A program made the translations under genes and the position numbers. Below the pieces are notes generated by a model. The model did no database searches. It was not told the DNA's origin and worked only from the letters and a program-made list of their open reading frames with translations. From positions 62,001 through 126,000 of the forward strand of contig NZ_JBLWTD010000003.1 in assembly GCF_048270265.1 (NCBI RefSeq): a stretch of DNA of 64,000 nt. Reading direction: 5' to 3'. The stretch is from Maricaulis sp048270265 (GTDB taxonomy: Bacteria > Pseudomonadota > Alphaproteobacteria > Caulobacterales > Maricaulaceae). Positions 18,001 through 26,685 of this stretch are shown piece after piece; the stretch's first letter is position 1; the number at the start of each line of letters is the position of its first letter.

Positions 18001-21000
18001 AGCTGTTTCCGGGCTGGATATCGGCGATTTCAATGTAACCGGGGTCGCCAGCACCCTGGCGTTCGGGGGCAGCGGTACAAGCTATAGCTTCTTCGTAAAC
18101 GCGACGAACGCCGCAGATGTTGTCGTCAGCCTGCCGGCAGCGACGGTCACCGCCGACTCCGGCGGTGCCGCCAATCGCCAGGGACCTGATCTGACGATTC
18201 CGCTCTTCACATCTCCAACGGTCGTGATCTCCTCGGCGGCCGCAGATCCGGTTACGGGCGGCACGTTTGATATCACGGTTACATTCTCGGAGTCTGTCAC
18301 GGGCTTCGAATCCGGTGACCTCGTGATCGATGGCGGTGCTGTCTCGGCATTCAGCGGAAGTGGGGCCGTGTACGCAGCAACTGTCGCCCCGATTCGGGAC
18401 GGCACGCTGACGATTGATATCGCGAGTTCGGCTGCCACGGGCGCGGCCGGTGGCGTCAGCACAGCCGCACCCCAGTTCTCGATAGGCGTCAACCAGGATG
18501 TACCCCAACCCGTCATCACCAGTGTGTCGTCGGGGACGGTCTCCGGTGCCTTCGATATCACGGTCAATTTCGACGAGCCGGTGACCGGGTTTGACGTTAC
18601 CGATCTGACCGTCGGCAACGGCGCAGCAAGCAATTTTGCCGGTAGCGGAACCGCCTACACCGCCACCATCACCCCGGCTGCCGACGGCCTCGTAACGGTG
18701 GATATTGCTGCCGCAGCCGCAGTTGATGCGGATGCTGGCGACAGCCTTGTCGCTACGCAATTTACCATCACCAACGACGAGACCGGTGCAACGCCGAGTT
18801 TCTCGACGGCCGCCGCCGACCCCTTCTCCGGCTCCTTTGTTCTCGATGTCACCTTTGATGAAGACGTGACCGGTTTCGCTGCCAGCGACCTCACTGTCGG
18901 CAATGGCACCGCTTCGGGTCTTTCCGGTTCGGGTTCAGCTTATACCGTCACCATCACGCCGGCCGCCTCGGGTCTGGTGACCGTCGACATGGATGCCGGC
19001 AAGGTTGAGGACATTCCTGGCAACCCGAATCTCGTCGCGACCCAGTTCACGATCACCGCGGATATCACAGCGCCTTCGGGCTATGCGGTCACGCTCGACC
19101 AGGATCCGATCACCGCAGCCACTGCGAGCGCCGTGTCGTTCAGCTTCACCGGCTTCGAAGTCGGCGCCTTGCTCGATTACACGATTTCCAGCGACGGGGG
19201 CGGTGCTTCGGTGGTGGACAGTGCGACTGTCTCGGCCGCTGCCGCCACGGTCAGCGGGATCGACATTTCCGGCCTCGGCGACGGCACGATCACCCTTTCG
19301 GCCACTCTGACTGACCCGCTCGGCAATGCCGGTGCGGCCGTGAACGATACGGCGACCAAGGATACGGTTGATCCGACCGTGGTCCTGTCGAGCGTCGCCA
19401 CCGACCCGGTCGCGGGCGGTTTCACCCTGGATGTGGTCTTCTCCGAGCCGGTCACCGGTTTCGCCCTCGGCGATCTGACGGTCGGCAATGGCGTAGCCTC
19501 GGCCCTTGCCGGCGCTGGCGACACCTATTCGGTCACCATCACCCCGTCGGCTGACGGTCTCGTCACCGTCGACCTGGCTGCTGCGGCTGCCCAGGATGCT
19601 GCCGGCAACGATAATACCGCTGCGACCCAGTTCTCGATCACCCGTGACGCCACCGCCCCGACCTTGGTGCTGTCCACTGTTTCATCGGATCCCGTCTCGG
19701 GTGCCTTCACGCTGGATGTCGTGTTCTCGGAATCCGTCACCGGCTTTGTCGTTGGCGATCTGACGGTCGGCAACGGCGTGGCCTCGGCCTTCGCAGGCTC
19801 GGGCGACACCTATTCGGCAACCATCACGCCGTCCGCCAATGGCGCCGTCACCGTCGATGTCGCCGCTGGCGCCGCCTCTGATCCGGCGGGCAATGTCAAT
19901 CTGGCTGCGACCCAGTTCTCGATCACCAATGACGAGACCGCACCGACAGTCGTGCTGTCCAGCGTCAGTTCCGATCCGGTTTCGGGCGCCTTTACGCTGG
20001 ATATCGTCTTCTCCGAATCCGTCACCGGATTCGCGATTGGCGATCTGACGGTCGGCAATGGTAGCGCCTCCGCTTTCGCGGGCTCGGGTGACACCTATTC
20101 AGCCACCATCACCCCGGCTGCTGACGGTGCTGTCACGATCGACCTCGCGGCTGCTGCCGCCCAGGATTCTGCCGGGAATACCAATACGGCTGCGACCCAG
20201 TTCTCGATCACCAATGATGAGACCGGCCCATCCGTTGTGCTCTCGACGGCTGCGGCTGATCCAGTCTCCGGTGCCTTCACGCTGGATATTGTCTTCTCTG
20301 AAACCGTTACCGGATTCACCATCGGTGATCTCACGGTCGGCAATGGCGCTGCCTCGGCCTTTGCCGGCGCGGGTGATACCTATTCCGCGACCATCACCCC
20401 GTCTGCCGATGGAGCCGTCACTATCGATGTGGCGGCCGCGGCGGCCCAGGATTCGGCCGGTAATGCCAATACGGCTGCGACCCAGTTCTCGATCACCCGT
20501 GATGCCACAGCCCCGACCCTGGTGCTGTCATCGGTCTCGTCGGATCCCGTCTCCGGTGCCTTCACGCTGGACGTGGTGTTTTCGGAAAGCGTCACCGGTT
20601 TCGCGATCGGCGACCTGACGGTCGGCAATGGTGCCGCCTCCGCCTTCGCGGGCTCCGGCGACACTTATTCAGCCACGATCACCCCGGCTGCCGATGGTGC
20701 GGTCACGGTGGATGTCGCCGGGGGCGCTGCCTCTGATGCGGCAGGCAATGCCAATCTGGCGGCGCCCCAGTTCTCGATCACCAGCGACAGCACGCTGCCA
20801 AGCGTTGTCCTGTCCTCCAGCGCGACTGACCCGGTTTCCGGGGCCTTCACGCTGGATGTGGTCTTCTCCGAATCTGTCACCGGTTTCACCATCGGTGACC
20901 TGACTGTCGGCAATGGTGCGGCTTCGGCCTTCGCCGGTTCGGGAGACACCTATTCCGCCACTATCACGCCAGCTGGCGATGGCACGGTCACCGTCGATCT

Positions 21001-24000
21001 CGCTGCGGCTGCAGCGCAGGATTCGGCGGGCAATGACAATTCGGCGGCGATCCAGTTCTCGATCACCAGCGATGGCACGGCCCCCACGGTCGCGCTCTCG
21101 ACGGTGTCGGCCGACCCGGTCTCCGGCACCTTCACGCTGGATGTTGTCTTCTCGGAATCCGTTTCCGGATTCACGATCGCCGACCTGACCGTTGCCAACG
21201 GGGCCGCCTCGGCCTTCGCAGGCACGGGCGACACCTATTCTGCAACGATCACACCCGCAGCAGATGGCGCGGTGACGGTCGATATCGCTGCCGGTGCAGC
21301 CCAGGATTCGGCCGGCAATGACAATCTCGCCGCGACCCAGTTCTCGATCACCTTTGATGCCACCGCACCGACGGTCGTGCTTTCAACGGCCTCGGCTGAC
21401 CCGGTCTCCGGTGCCTTTACTCTGGATATCGTGTTCTCGGAATCCGTCACCGGTTTCGCGATTGGCGACCTGACGGTCGGCAATGGTGCCGCCTCCGCCT
21501 TCGCGGGCTCCGGTGACACCTATTCCGCGACGATCACGCCGTCTGCCGACGGTGTTGTCACCGTCGATGTCGCTGCCGCCGCCGCTCAGGATGTAGCCGG
21601 CAATGACAATACGGCCGCGACGCAATTCTCCATCACCAGTGACGGTTCAGCGCCAACGATCACCCAGGGAAGCCGGGTGACGGCTTCAGCCAATGGCGGG
21701 ATAACCAATGCCGACACGCTGGTTGCGACGGTCACGTTCAGCGAAGCCGTGGTCAATATTTCCGGCGATGATTTTGTGGCCACCGGCATTTCCGGTGCCG
21801 TGATTTCGGTGTCGGGATCCAGCGGCACAAGTGTCACTGTGACCATCACCGGAGGTGATCTGGCGGACCTGGATGGTTCGGTCGAACTGGGCCTGGCACC
21901 AGGTCAGGACATTGCTGACGCGGCCGGAAACCAGCTGGCCGGTCCCGGCGTGATCGGCAACGCGGCGTGGAGCATCGACAACACCGCACCGGTCGCCACG
22001 ATGACAAGCGCGGCGACTGACCCGGTCACGGGCGCCTTCACCCTGAATATCGCCTTTGATGAGAGCATCGCCGGCTCGGGGAATGAGCTGATTGTGGGCG
22101 AGCTTGTGATCAGCAATGGCCTTGCCTCGAATTTCCAGCCCCAGGCTGCCAACTCTTATAGCGTGACGATCACGCCCGTCGCTGACGGTCCCGTGACGGT
22201 GGATATCCCGGCCGGTGTCGCACTTGATTACGCCGGAAATCTCAACCTCGCTTCGGCACAATTCTCCATCACCGCCGACAGCACGGCGCCGACCCTGGCC
22301 ATTACCGGCCCGAGCGCCGCACAGACCGGGGCGTTTACGGCCACTTTCACCTTCTCCGAATCCGTGAGCGGCTTTGCGCTGGGTGATATTGCCGTGGGCA
22401 ATGGTACGGCCTCGGCCCTTGCCGGCAGCGGCGCCGTCTATACCGCGACCGTTACACCGGCAGCGGATGGTACGGTCACCATCGATGTCGCCGCCAGTGT
22501 CGCCACCGATGCCGCGGGTAACAACAATACCGCCGCGACCCAGTTTGCCGTCGCTGCCGATCTCAGCCTGCCGACAGTCGTCTCGGTTGTCGTGTCTGAT
22601 GCCAACCTCACGGTTGGCGATGTCGGCACCAGCTTCACGGTCGCCGCGACCTTCTCCGAGGCACTGGACACGGCCATCGCGCCGGTCTTTGCCTTCGTCG
22701 GTGCCGATCTTTCTGCCACCTTGAGCTTGCAGTCAGCGGCCTGGTCGAGCGGAGATACGGTCTACACGGCGAGCTATGATCTGCTGGATAGCGGCATCAA
22801 GGCCGATGATATCGACATCACGGTCTCCGGCGCGGCCGATCTGGCCGGTAATCTGCTTGCGGATGCGACCACCACCGATCTGTTCAGCGTCGAATTGCGC
22901 CGTGGCGGGATCACCATCGCCCAGACGGTCGATGGCGCCGTCGATGGCGAGTTCGATTTCACCGGCGATCTCGGTGCCTTCTCGATCGCGACCACCGGCC
23001 AGACCGGCTCGCAGTCCTTCGCCGATCTGGCTGAAGGGGTTTACACCATCACTCCGGCGGCCGAGGACGGCTTCGGCCTCGACGGCGCGACCTGTTCGGG
23101 TGGTTCGACCTCGATCGATCCCACCACCGGGGCGGTCACCATCACGCTGGCACCTGCCGATGATGTGAGCTGTACCTTCAACGCCATCGCCGATCCCGCG
23201 ATTGACGAGACGGTTATTCCTGAAGTGACCCTCGCGCTGGACTCTGCCATTGATGATCCGACGGGGGTCAGCACAAGCTTCTCGCTGACCAATACCGGCG
23301 GGCTGCCCTTCTCGTTCACCGCGGGGGCGGACGTGACCTGGCTCGATATCGATCCGACGTCCGGTGAGATTCCGGCCGATGGAGCACTGGAATTCACCAT
23401 CACCTTCAATGATGGTGTGCTCGATCTGGCTCCGGGAACCTATACGGCCAATGTCACGATCACCGAGACTTCGGGTGCGGCGCAAAAGCCTGCCGGCTCG
23501 AGTGCCAATACGCTCAACGTTCTGACGATCCCGGTCACGATCACACTGGCTCCGCGTGAAGGCACGCTGACGATTGTCGCCACCACGGCGCCATCCGAAG
23601 CCGGCGACGGGGTCTTCAACTACACCTCGACCCTGGCAGACCTGAACGGGCTGAGCCTTTCGACGACCGGCGGAACCGCCAGCTCGGGAGCTCTGACGGT
23701 GCTGCGCGGCAGCTACAGCCTGACCCAGGCAGCCTCCGAAGGCTGGGCCCTGGATTCGATGAGCTGTACCGGCGATACCGATGGCGGTTCGACCTTCGAT
23801 CTCGACAGCGGCACCATCGTCCTGGACATCGACCCGGAAGAGGCGATGGTGTGTACCTTCGCCAACCGGCGTGACGAGGACTTCATCCGCGAGATCACCC
23901 AGAGCGCCATTCGCAGCTTCATGGCGGCGCGCGCGGACCAGATCCTCACCAACTCGCCGGAGCTGGCCAGCCGGATTCGCGGCAGCCGGATGACGGCGAC

Positions 24001-24931
24001 GCCGAACCGCTTTGCCGCTGACTATCAGGACGGGCGTTTCTCCGCCGACATGTCCACCAGCCTGTCGGCAATCCGTCAGGCCGCCGAGGGCAGCCGGGCG
24101 CATATGCCGGGTGACGAGCAGTTCAACCTCGACGGCGAGACCGGTATTGCCAGCCTCGATGTCTGGGCGCAGGCGATCTACACCAGCATTGACGACAACC
24201 GCGCCGGGCTGAACGCCAACTCCACCTTCGGCCTCTACTATCTGGGCGTCGACATGATGGCGTCGGAGAACGTGCTCGTGGGTGCCTTGCTGCAATGGGA
24301 TCATGCCGAGACGGTTACCGGCACCTATCGCAGTGAAGTCAGCGGTGATGGCTGGATGGCCGGTCCGTATGTCGCGGCCCGCCTGTCGGAAAATGTGTAT
24401 CTCGACGCACGCGGCGCCTGGGGGCGTTCGGAAAATGACGTCAATCCCATCGGCCTCTACACCGACGCGTTCGAAACCAGCCGCTGGCTCGTCGAAGCCA
24501 ATCTGAGTGGCGAGATGCATTCCGGAAACTGGCGCCTGTCGCCACAGATCGGCATCGCCTATTTCAACGAGGAACAGGACGCCTATACCGATACGCTCGG
24601 CTTCCTGATCCCGAGCCAGGAAATCACCCTTGGCCGGATCAACGCCGGACCGGAACTGGCCTATCGCTTCGTCAATGCCGAGGGCGGGTATTTCGAACCC
24701 TATGTCCGCCTCACCGCATTGTGGGATTACGATGATGCGGACGTTTACAATTCCGCGGGCAATCTGCAGGGCATTGGCGGTCTGCGGGCTGACGCACGCT
24801 TCGGCCTGACAGCGCAGCTGCCCAATGGCGGCATGATCTCGGGCGAACTCGGGATTATCGGCCTCGGTCTCGGTGAGTTCGAAGCCAATAATGCGATGAT
24901 CCGCATCCGGATGCCGCTGAGCATGGAGTAG
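15095..24931 (+). CDS. Giant autotransporter with Ig-like repeat passenger
   Basis: A 3,278-residue surface protein. It has an extended signal peptide (residues 1-45, ending APAQAA), an N-terminal domain of about 135 residues, then about 25 Ig-like repeats of about 95 residues (residues 183-2600). The repeat consensus runs FxxDVVFSESVTGF, GDLTVGNGxAS, TYSATITPxxDGxVTVD, AGNxNxAATQFSI. Two cysteine-containing prealbumin/SdrD-like modules follow, flanking a BACON/HYDIN-like segment. A helix (around residue 2930) leads into an autotransporter beta-barrel of about 260 residues (residues 3020-3278). It is likely an adhesin or a stalk for cell or surface contact. An Ig-repeat passenger on a C-terminal classical barrel is unusual, since most type Va passengers are beta-helices. 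ATG 15095 is chosen on the ribosome site and signal peptide. Confidence 0.9.
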   Translation: MTKLERANSHVPLWRERFSGLLGGLGMAALALLGGAALSAPAQAASGTFNGAASLQVDGLCTAASSSSFGASFTATYQSADAGSSDTYSLFLLDGTNTIIGSSSQSVSAAAYSSTSTISVPTTQTPSDGSAYTLVAYNQNTGSPLYAVGDVYEVDSYQMATLGFDASALDDSCPGPNSARVTPSISGPAGPVNAAFTATITFDGDVTLFTVDDLVVGNGAASAFAGSGDSYSATITPTTDGDVTVDIASGAAVDGGTTETNAAPTFTVAYDATAPSAQFVDVEPDTTIEGPISVQLEFSEAVSGVAAGQVTVTNGAISGFTEVSSQLYSFTLTPDPGLTGAGVVLIYSAGQATDLAGNANLAAADAYTANTNVPSVVISTSEVEPVAGAFVVDVVFNETVTGFDTGDFVAGDFTVDSVAGSGTTYTATLTPTNTGTLSIKVAAATVIDADTNANTESNTLSVEADITDPTVVIATSASSPVAAAFTATFTFSKPVTGFTVDDLVLTNATASGFSGSGAEYSATIQASASGTVKVDVPGASAQDTGARDNVAATTLTVQADAVAPTVTLTSSAVGPVSAPFTLNLDFSEAYSGFTIADLVVVNGVATNIQRAGDDLTATITPTATGTLTVDVAGGAFQDTAGNNNTAATQFTIESTADGAPTVVIATTSASPVGGSFPVTVTFSEAVTGFLFTDVLIVNGTTSNESISGNVYSFDVVPSVDGPVTVDVPAGVAQDGDLNDNLAATQLSLTADVSVPTVAITSAAVGPVAGSFDVTLTFSEAMDRVVASTLTVGNGAVTAISGSDAVYVATISPTIDGTVTVDIAADAATDLAGNGNTAATQFSIAAVLGSPTLVISGPAGPVSDAFTATFTFSENVTGFELSDIVVGNGSASALAGAGAVYTATIIPDADGAVTVDVAAAVAQNGGGVNNSGATQYSVTAASLGPVATITSTTPVIVAAGFVQILVEFDEAVSGLDIGDFNVTGVASTLAFGGSGTSYSFFVNATNAADVVVSLPAATVTADSGGAANRQGPDLTIPLFTSPTVVISSAAADPVTGGTFDITVTFSESVTGFESGDLVIDGGAVSAFSGSGAVYAATVAPIRDGTLTIDIASSAATGAAGGVSTAAPQFSIGVNQDVPQPVITSVSSGTVSGAFDITVNFDEPVTGFDVTDLTVGNGAASNFAGSGTAYTATITPAADGLVTVDIAAAAAVDADAGDSLVATQFTITNDETGATPSFSTAAADPFSGSFVLDVTFDEDVTGFAASDLTVGNGTASGLSGSGSAYTVTITPAASGLVTVDMDAGKVEDIPGNPNLVATQFTITADITAPSGYAVTLDQDPITAATASAVSFSFTGFEVGALLDYTISSDGGGASVVDSATVSAAAATVSGIDISGLGDGTITLSATLTDPLGNAGAAVNDTATKDTVDPTVVLSSVATDPVAGGFTLDVVFSEPVTGFALGDLTVGNGVASALAGAGDTYSVTITPSADGLVTVDLAAAAAQDAAGNDNTAATQFSITRDATAPTLVLSTVSSDPVSGAFTLDVVFSESVTGFVVGDLTVGNGVASAFAGSGDTYSATITPSANGAVTVDVAAGAASDPAGNVNLAATQFSITNDETAPTVVLSSVSSDPVSGAFTLDIVFSESVTGFAIGDLTVGNGSASAFAGSGDTYSATITPAADGAVTIDLAAAAAQDSAGNTNTAATQFSITNDETGPSVVLSTAAADPVSGAFTLDIVFSETVTGFTIGDLTVGNGAASAFAGAGDTYSATITPSADGAVTIDVAAAAAQDSAGNANTAATQFSITRDATAPTLVLSSVSSDPVSGAFTLDVVFSESVTGFAIGDLTVGNGAASAFAGSGDTYSATITPAADGAVTVDVAGGAASDAAGNANLAAPQFSITSDSTLPSVVLSSSATDPVSGAFTLDVVFSESVTGFTIGDLTVGNGAASAFAGSGDTYSATITPAGDGTVTVDLAAAAAQDSAGNDNSAAIQFSITSDGTAPTVALSTVSADPVSGTFTLDVVFSESVSGFTIADLTVANGAASAFAGTGDTYSATITPAADGAVTVDIAAGAAQDSAGNDNLAATQFSITFDATAPTVVLSTASADPVSGAFTLDIVFSESVTGFAIGDLTVGNGAASAFAGSGDTYSATITPSADGVVTVDVAAAAAQDVAGNDNTAATQFSITSDGSAPTITQGSRVTASANGGITNADTLVATVTFSEAVVNISGDDFVATGISGAVISVSGSSGTSVTVTITGGDLADLDGSVELGLAPGQDIADAAGNQLAGPGVIGNAAWSIDNTAPVATMTSAATDPVTGAFTLNIAFDESIAGSGNELIVGELVISNGLASNFQPQAANSYSVTITPVADGPVTVDIPAGVALDYAGNLNLASAQFSITADSTAPTLAITGPSAAQTGAFTATFTFSESVSGFALGDIAVGNGTASALAGSGAVYTATVTPAADGTVTIDVAASVATDAAGNNNTAATQFAVAADLSLPTVVSVVVSDANLTVGDVGTSFTVAATFSEALDTAIAPVFAFVGADLSATLSLQSAAWSSGDTVYTASYDLLDSGIKADDIDITVSGAADLAGNLLADATTTDLFSVELRRGGITIAQTVDGAVDGEFDFTGDLGAFSIATTGQTGSQSFADLAEGVYTITPAAEDGFGLDGATCSGGSTSIDPTTGAVTITLAPADDVSCTFNAIADPAIDETVIPEVTLALDSAIDDPTGVSTSFSLTNTGGLPFSFTAGADVTWLDIDPTSGEIPADGALEFTITFNDGVLDLAPGTYTANVTITETSGAAQKPAGSSANTLNVLTIPVTITLAPREGTLTIVATTAPSEAGDGVFNYTSTLADLNGLSLSTTGGTASSGALTVLRGSYSLTQAASEGWALDSMSCTGDTDGGSTFDLDSGTIVLDIDPEEAMVCTFANRRDEDFIREITQSAIRSFMAARADQILTNSPELASRIRGSRMTATPNRFAADYQDGRFSADMSTSLSAIRQAAEGSRAHMPGDEQFNLDGETGIASLDVWAQAIYTSIDDNRAGLNANSTFGLYYLGVDMMASENVLVGALLQWDHAETVTGTYRSEVSGDGWMAGPYVAARLSENVYLDARGAWGRSENDVNPIGLYTDAFETSRWLVEANLSGEMHSGNWRLSPQIGIAYFNEEQDAYTDTLGFLIPSQEITLGRINAGPELAYRFVNAEGGYFEPYVRLTALWDYDDADVYNSAGNLQGIGGLRADARFGLTAQLPNGGMISGELGIIGLGLGEFEANNAMIRIRMPLSME
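15641..22899 (+). repeat. array of about 25 Ig-like repeat units
   Basis: Each unit begins with Pro-Thr/Ser followed by a V-V-I/L-S strand and is about 95 codons long. Units 1-12 and 23-25 are divergent. Unit 13 (about 19067-19372) and unit 22 (about 21653-22000) are of different sequence types. Units 14-21 are near-identical in protein. Confidence 0.85.
19373..21652 (+). repeat. eight tandem 285-bp units
   Basis: Units start at 19373, 19658, 19943, 20228, 20513, 20798, 21083 and 21368, each exactly 285 bases (95 codons) with no insertion or deletion. Protein identity between units is very high, while many DNA differences fall at third codon positions. Confidence 0.95.
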
Positions 24932-24965
24932 GTCCGCAGTCCCGCTGCGGAGACAATGACTGTGT

Positions 24966-24998
24966 CCGGCCCGCCAAACTGGCGGGCCGGCTGCTTTT
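24966..24998 (+). terminator. intrinsic terminator after the Ig autotransporter
   Basis: A perfect 10-base GC stem (24966-24975 with 24981-24990) with loop AAACT is followed by CTGCTTTT. It lies 35 bases after the autotransporter stop and separates it from the secretion operon. Confidence 0.75.
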
Positions 24999-25092
24999 CG
25001 GGGCCCTGCCATCGATACCGGCCCCCCTGCACCGGTCTTCCCCAGCGGCATTGGGCCGTACACAAGCGGGTGAAATGTATTAGTCTGTGACC

Positions 25093-26685
25093 ATGGAAAT
25101 CGATCACGTCAGACTGCGCGAATTGACGGAAGCGGGACATCTCACCGCCGCCGAAGCCGCGCATGCCACGGCCTTGCTTGGCCGCACCGGCGAACCGATC
25201 GACCAGATCCTCACCCAGCTCGGCTTGCTGACGGAGGCCTTTCTGGCAGAGCATTTTGCCAGCGCCGCCGGGTGCGATCCCTGTCTCGACCTTGCCACCA
25301 TCGCGCCAGGCCCGGTCGCGGATTGTGACGGCGATCTCAATCCCGATTTCCTCCTCGCCGAGCGGGTGATGCCCGTCGTGATCGAGGATGACATCGTGAT
25401 CGTGGCCGTGATTGATCCGGCCCGCGATGCCGGTTTGCGGGGGCTCGCCTTTGCCCTGGACCGTGAGGTCCGGCCGGTGGTGACGACGCACTCCCAGTTC
25501 ATCGCGCTGTATCAGCGGCGTTTCAATGATCGCGCGATGACGGGCGGCGAACGCGAGTTCGACGTGACCGCTGATTTCGACCGTCTCAAGGATATGGCGA
25601 GCACGGCTCCGGTCGTGCGCCTTGTCAATCGTCTGATCACGGCGGCCGCCGGTGCCCGGGCGACCGATATCCATATCGAACCGGGGCCACGCGAGACCGT
25701 GGTGCGTTTGCGCGTCGATGGTGTGTTGCGTGATCTGGAAACACTCGACACCACGCAGGCCCTGGCCGCCATTTCACGCATCAAGGTTCTGGCCGACCTC
25801 GATATTGCGGAACGCCGGCGTCCCCAGGATGGCCGCTTCACCCAGCCGGTCGCGGGCCGCGCCATCGACCTGCGGGTCTCGGTCGTGCCCGCCCAGCACG
25901 GGGAGAGCATGGTGGTGCGCCTGCTCGATCCCGAGGCCAATTTGCAGGAGCTCGACGATCTTGGCCTGCCGGCCCAGGTCAAGGCTGTCGCCGAAGCCGT
26001 CCTGCAACGCCCGCACGGTCTGATCCTGGTGACCGGCCCGACCGGCAGCGGCAAGACGACGACCCTGTATTCCTTCCTGCGCCGCCTCGCCGATGGAGAA
26101 CGCAAGATTCTCACGATCGAGGATCCGATCGAATACCGGCTCCCCGGCATTGCCCAGTCGCAGACCAACCCCTTGATCGGTGTCGACTTCGCCAGCGCGC
26201 TTCGCTCCTTTCTGCGTCACGACCCCGACGTGGTCATGGTCGGCGAGATTCGTGATGCTGAAACTGCCCAGACGGCCATCCAGGCGGCGATGACCGGCCA
26301 TCTGGTGCTGTCGACCCTGCATACCAATGATGCCGCCTCGGCGGTCCTCCGCCTGCTCGATATGGGCGTTGAGGACTATCTGCTGTCCTCGACCCTGGTC
26401 GGTGTCTTTGCCCAGCGTCTGGTCCGGCGCACCTGCGCCGCGTGTGCCGGACGGGGTTGTGCGGCCTGTCAGGACACCGGTTTCCTCGGCCGCGTGGCGA
26501 TTGCCGAAGGCTTTGAGGTCGACGAGGCGATGCGCGAGGCGATCCGGCAGTCCGCGAGCGGACCGGGTCTGGCGCAGGTATTGTTGCAGGGCGGCTTTAT
26601 CCCGATGTCCCAGGACGGCCGCAACAAGGTGGATGCCGGCCTGACCACGATGGCGGAAGTGAACAGGGCGGTTGGCCGTGCCTGA
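25093..26685 (+). CDS. gspE: Type II secretion ATPase GspE
   Basis: A 530-residue cytoplasmic hexameric ATPase that powers pseudopilus assembly. The N-terminal GspE/MshEN-type domain (residues 1-140) is followed by the secretion ATPase core. The Walker A motif GPTGSGKT is at residues 315-322, an Asp-box-like LTIEDPIEY follows, the Walker B region is VVMVGEIRD, and the His box is in GHLVLSTLHTNDA. A CxxC-x4-CxxC zinc motif (Cys448, 451, 456, 459) is the hallmark of GspE over PilT. GTG 25087 is an alternative start. First gene of a long plus-strand operon; its end overlaps gspF. Confidence 0.96.
   Translation: MEIDHVRLRELTEAGHLTAAEAAHATALLGRTGEPIDQILTQLGLLTEAFLAEHFASAAGCDPCLDLATIAPGPVADCDGDLNPDFLLAERVMPVVIEDDIVIVAVIDPARDAGLRGLAFALDREVRPVVTTHSQFIALYQRRFNDRAMTGGEREFDVTADFDRLKDMASTAPVVRLVNRLITAAAGARATDIHIEPGPRETVVRLRVDGVLRDLETLDTTQALAAISRIKVLADLDIAERRRPQDGRFTQPVAGRAIDLRVSVVPAQHGESMVVRLLDPEANLQELDDLGLPAQVKAVAEAVLQRPHGLILVTGPTGSGKTTTLYSFLRRLADGERKILTIEDPIEYRLPGIAQSQTNPLIGVDFASALRSFLRHDPDVVMVGEIRDAETAQTAIQAAMTGHLVLSTLHTNDAASAVLRLLDMGVEDYLLSSTLVGVFAQRLVRRTCAACAGRGCAACQDTGFLGRVAIAEGFEVDEAMREAIRQSASGPGLAQVLLQGGFIPMSQDGRNKVDAGLTTMAEVNRAVGRA

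Noticed and set aside
16679..18760. 693-codon open frame on the minus strand
   Set aside because: Antisense to the Ig-repeat autotransporter; composition is an artefact of the coding repeats.
19373..21652. Regular tandem repeats as a possible CRISPR or satellite array
   Set aside because: Units are 285 bases, wholly coding and contiguous, with no short repeat/unique spacer alternation.
22733..25063. 776-codon open frame on the minus strand
   Set aside because: Antisense to the barrel region of the first autotransporter and running through its terminator. The translation shows no recognisable domain.
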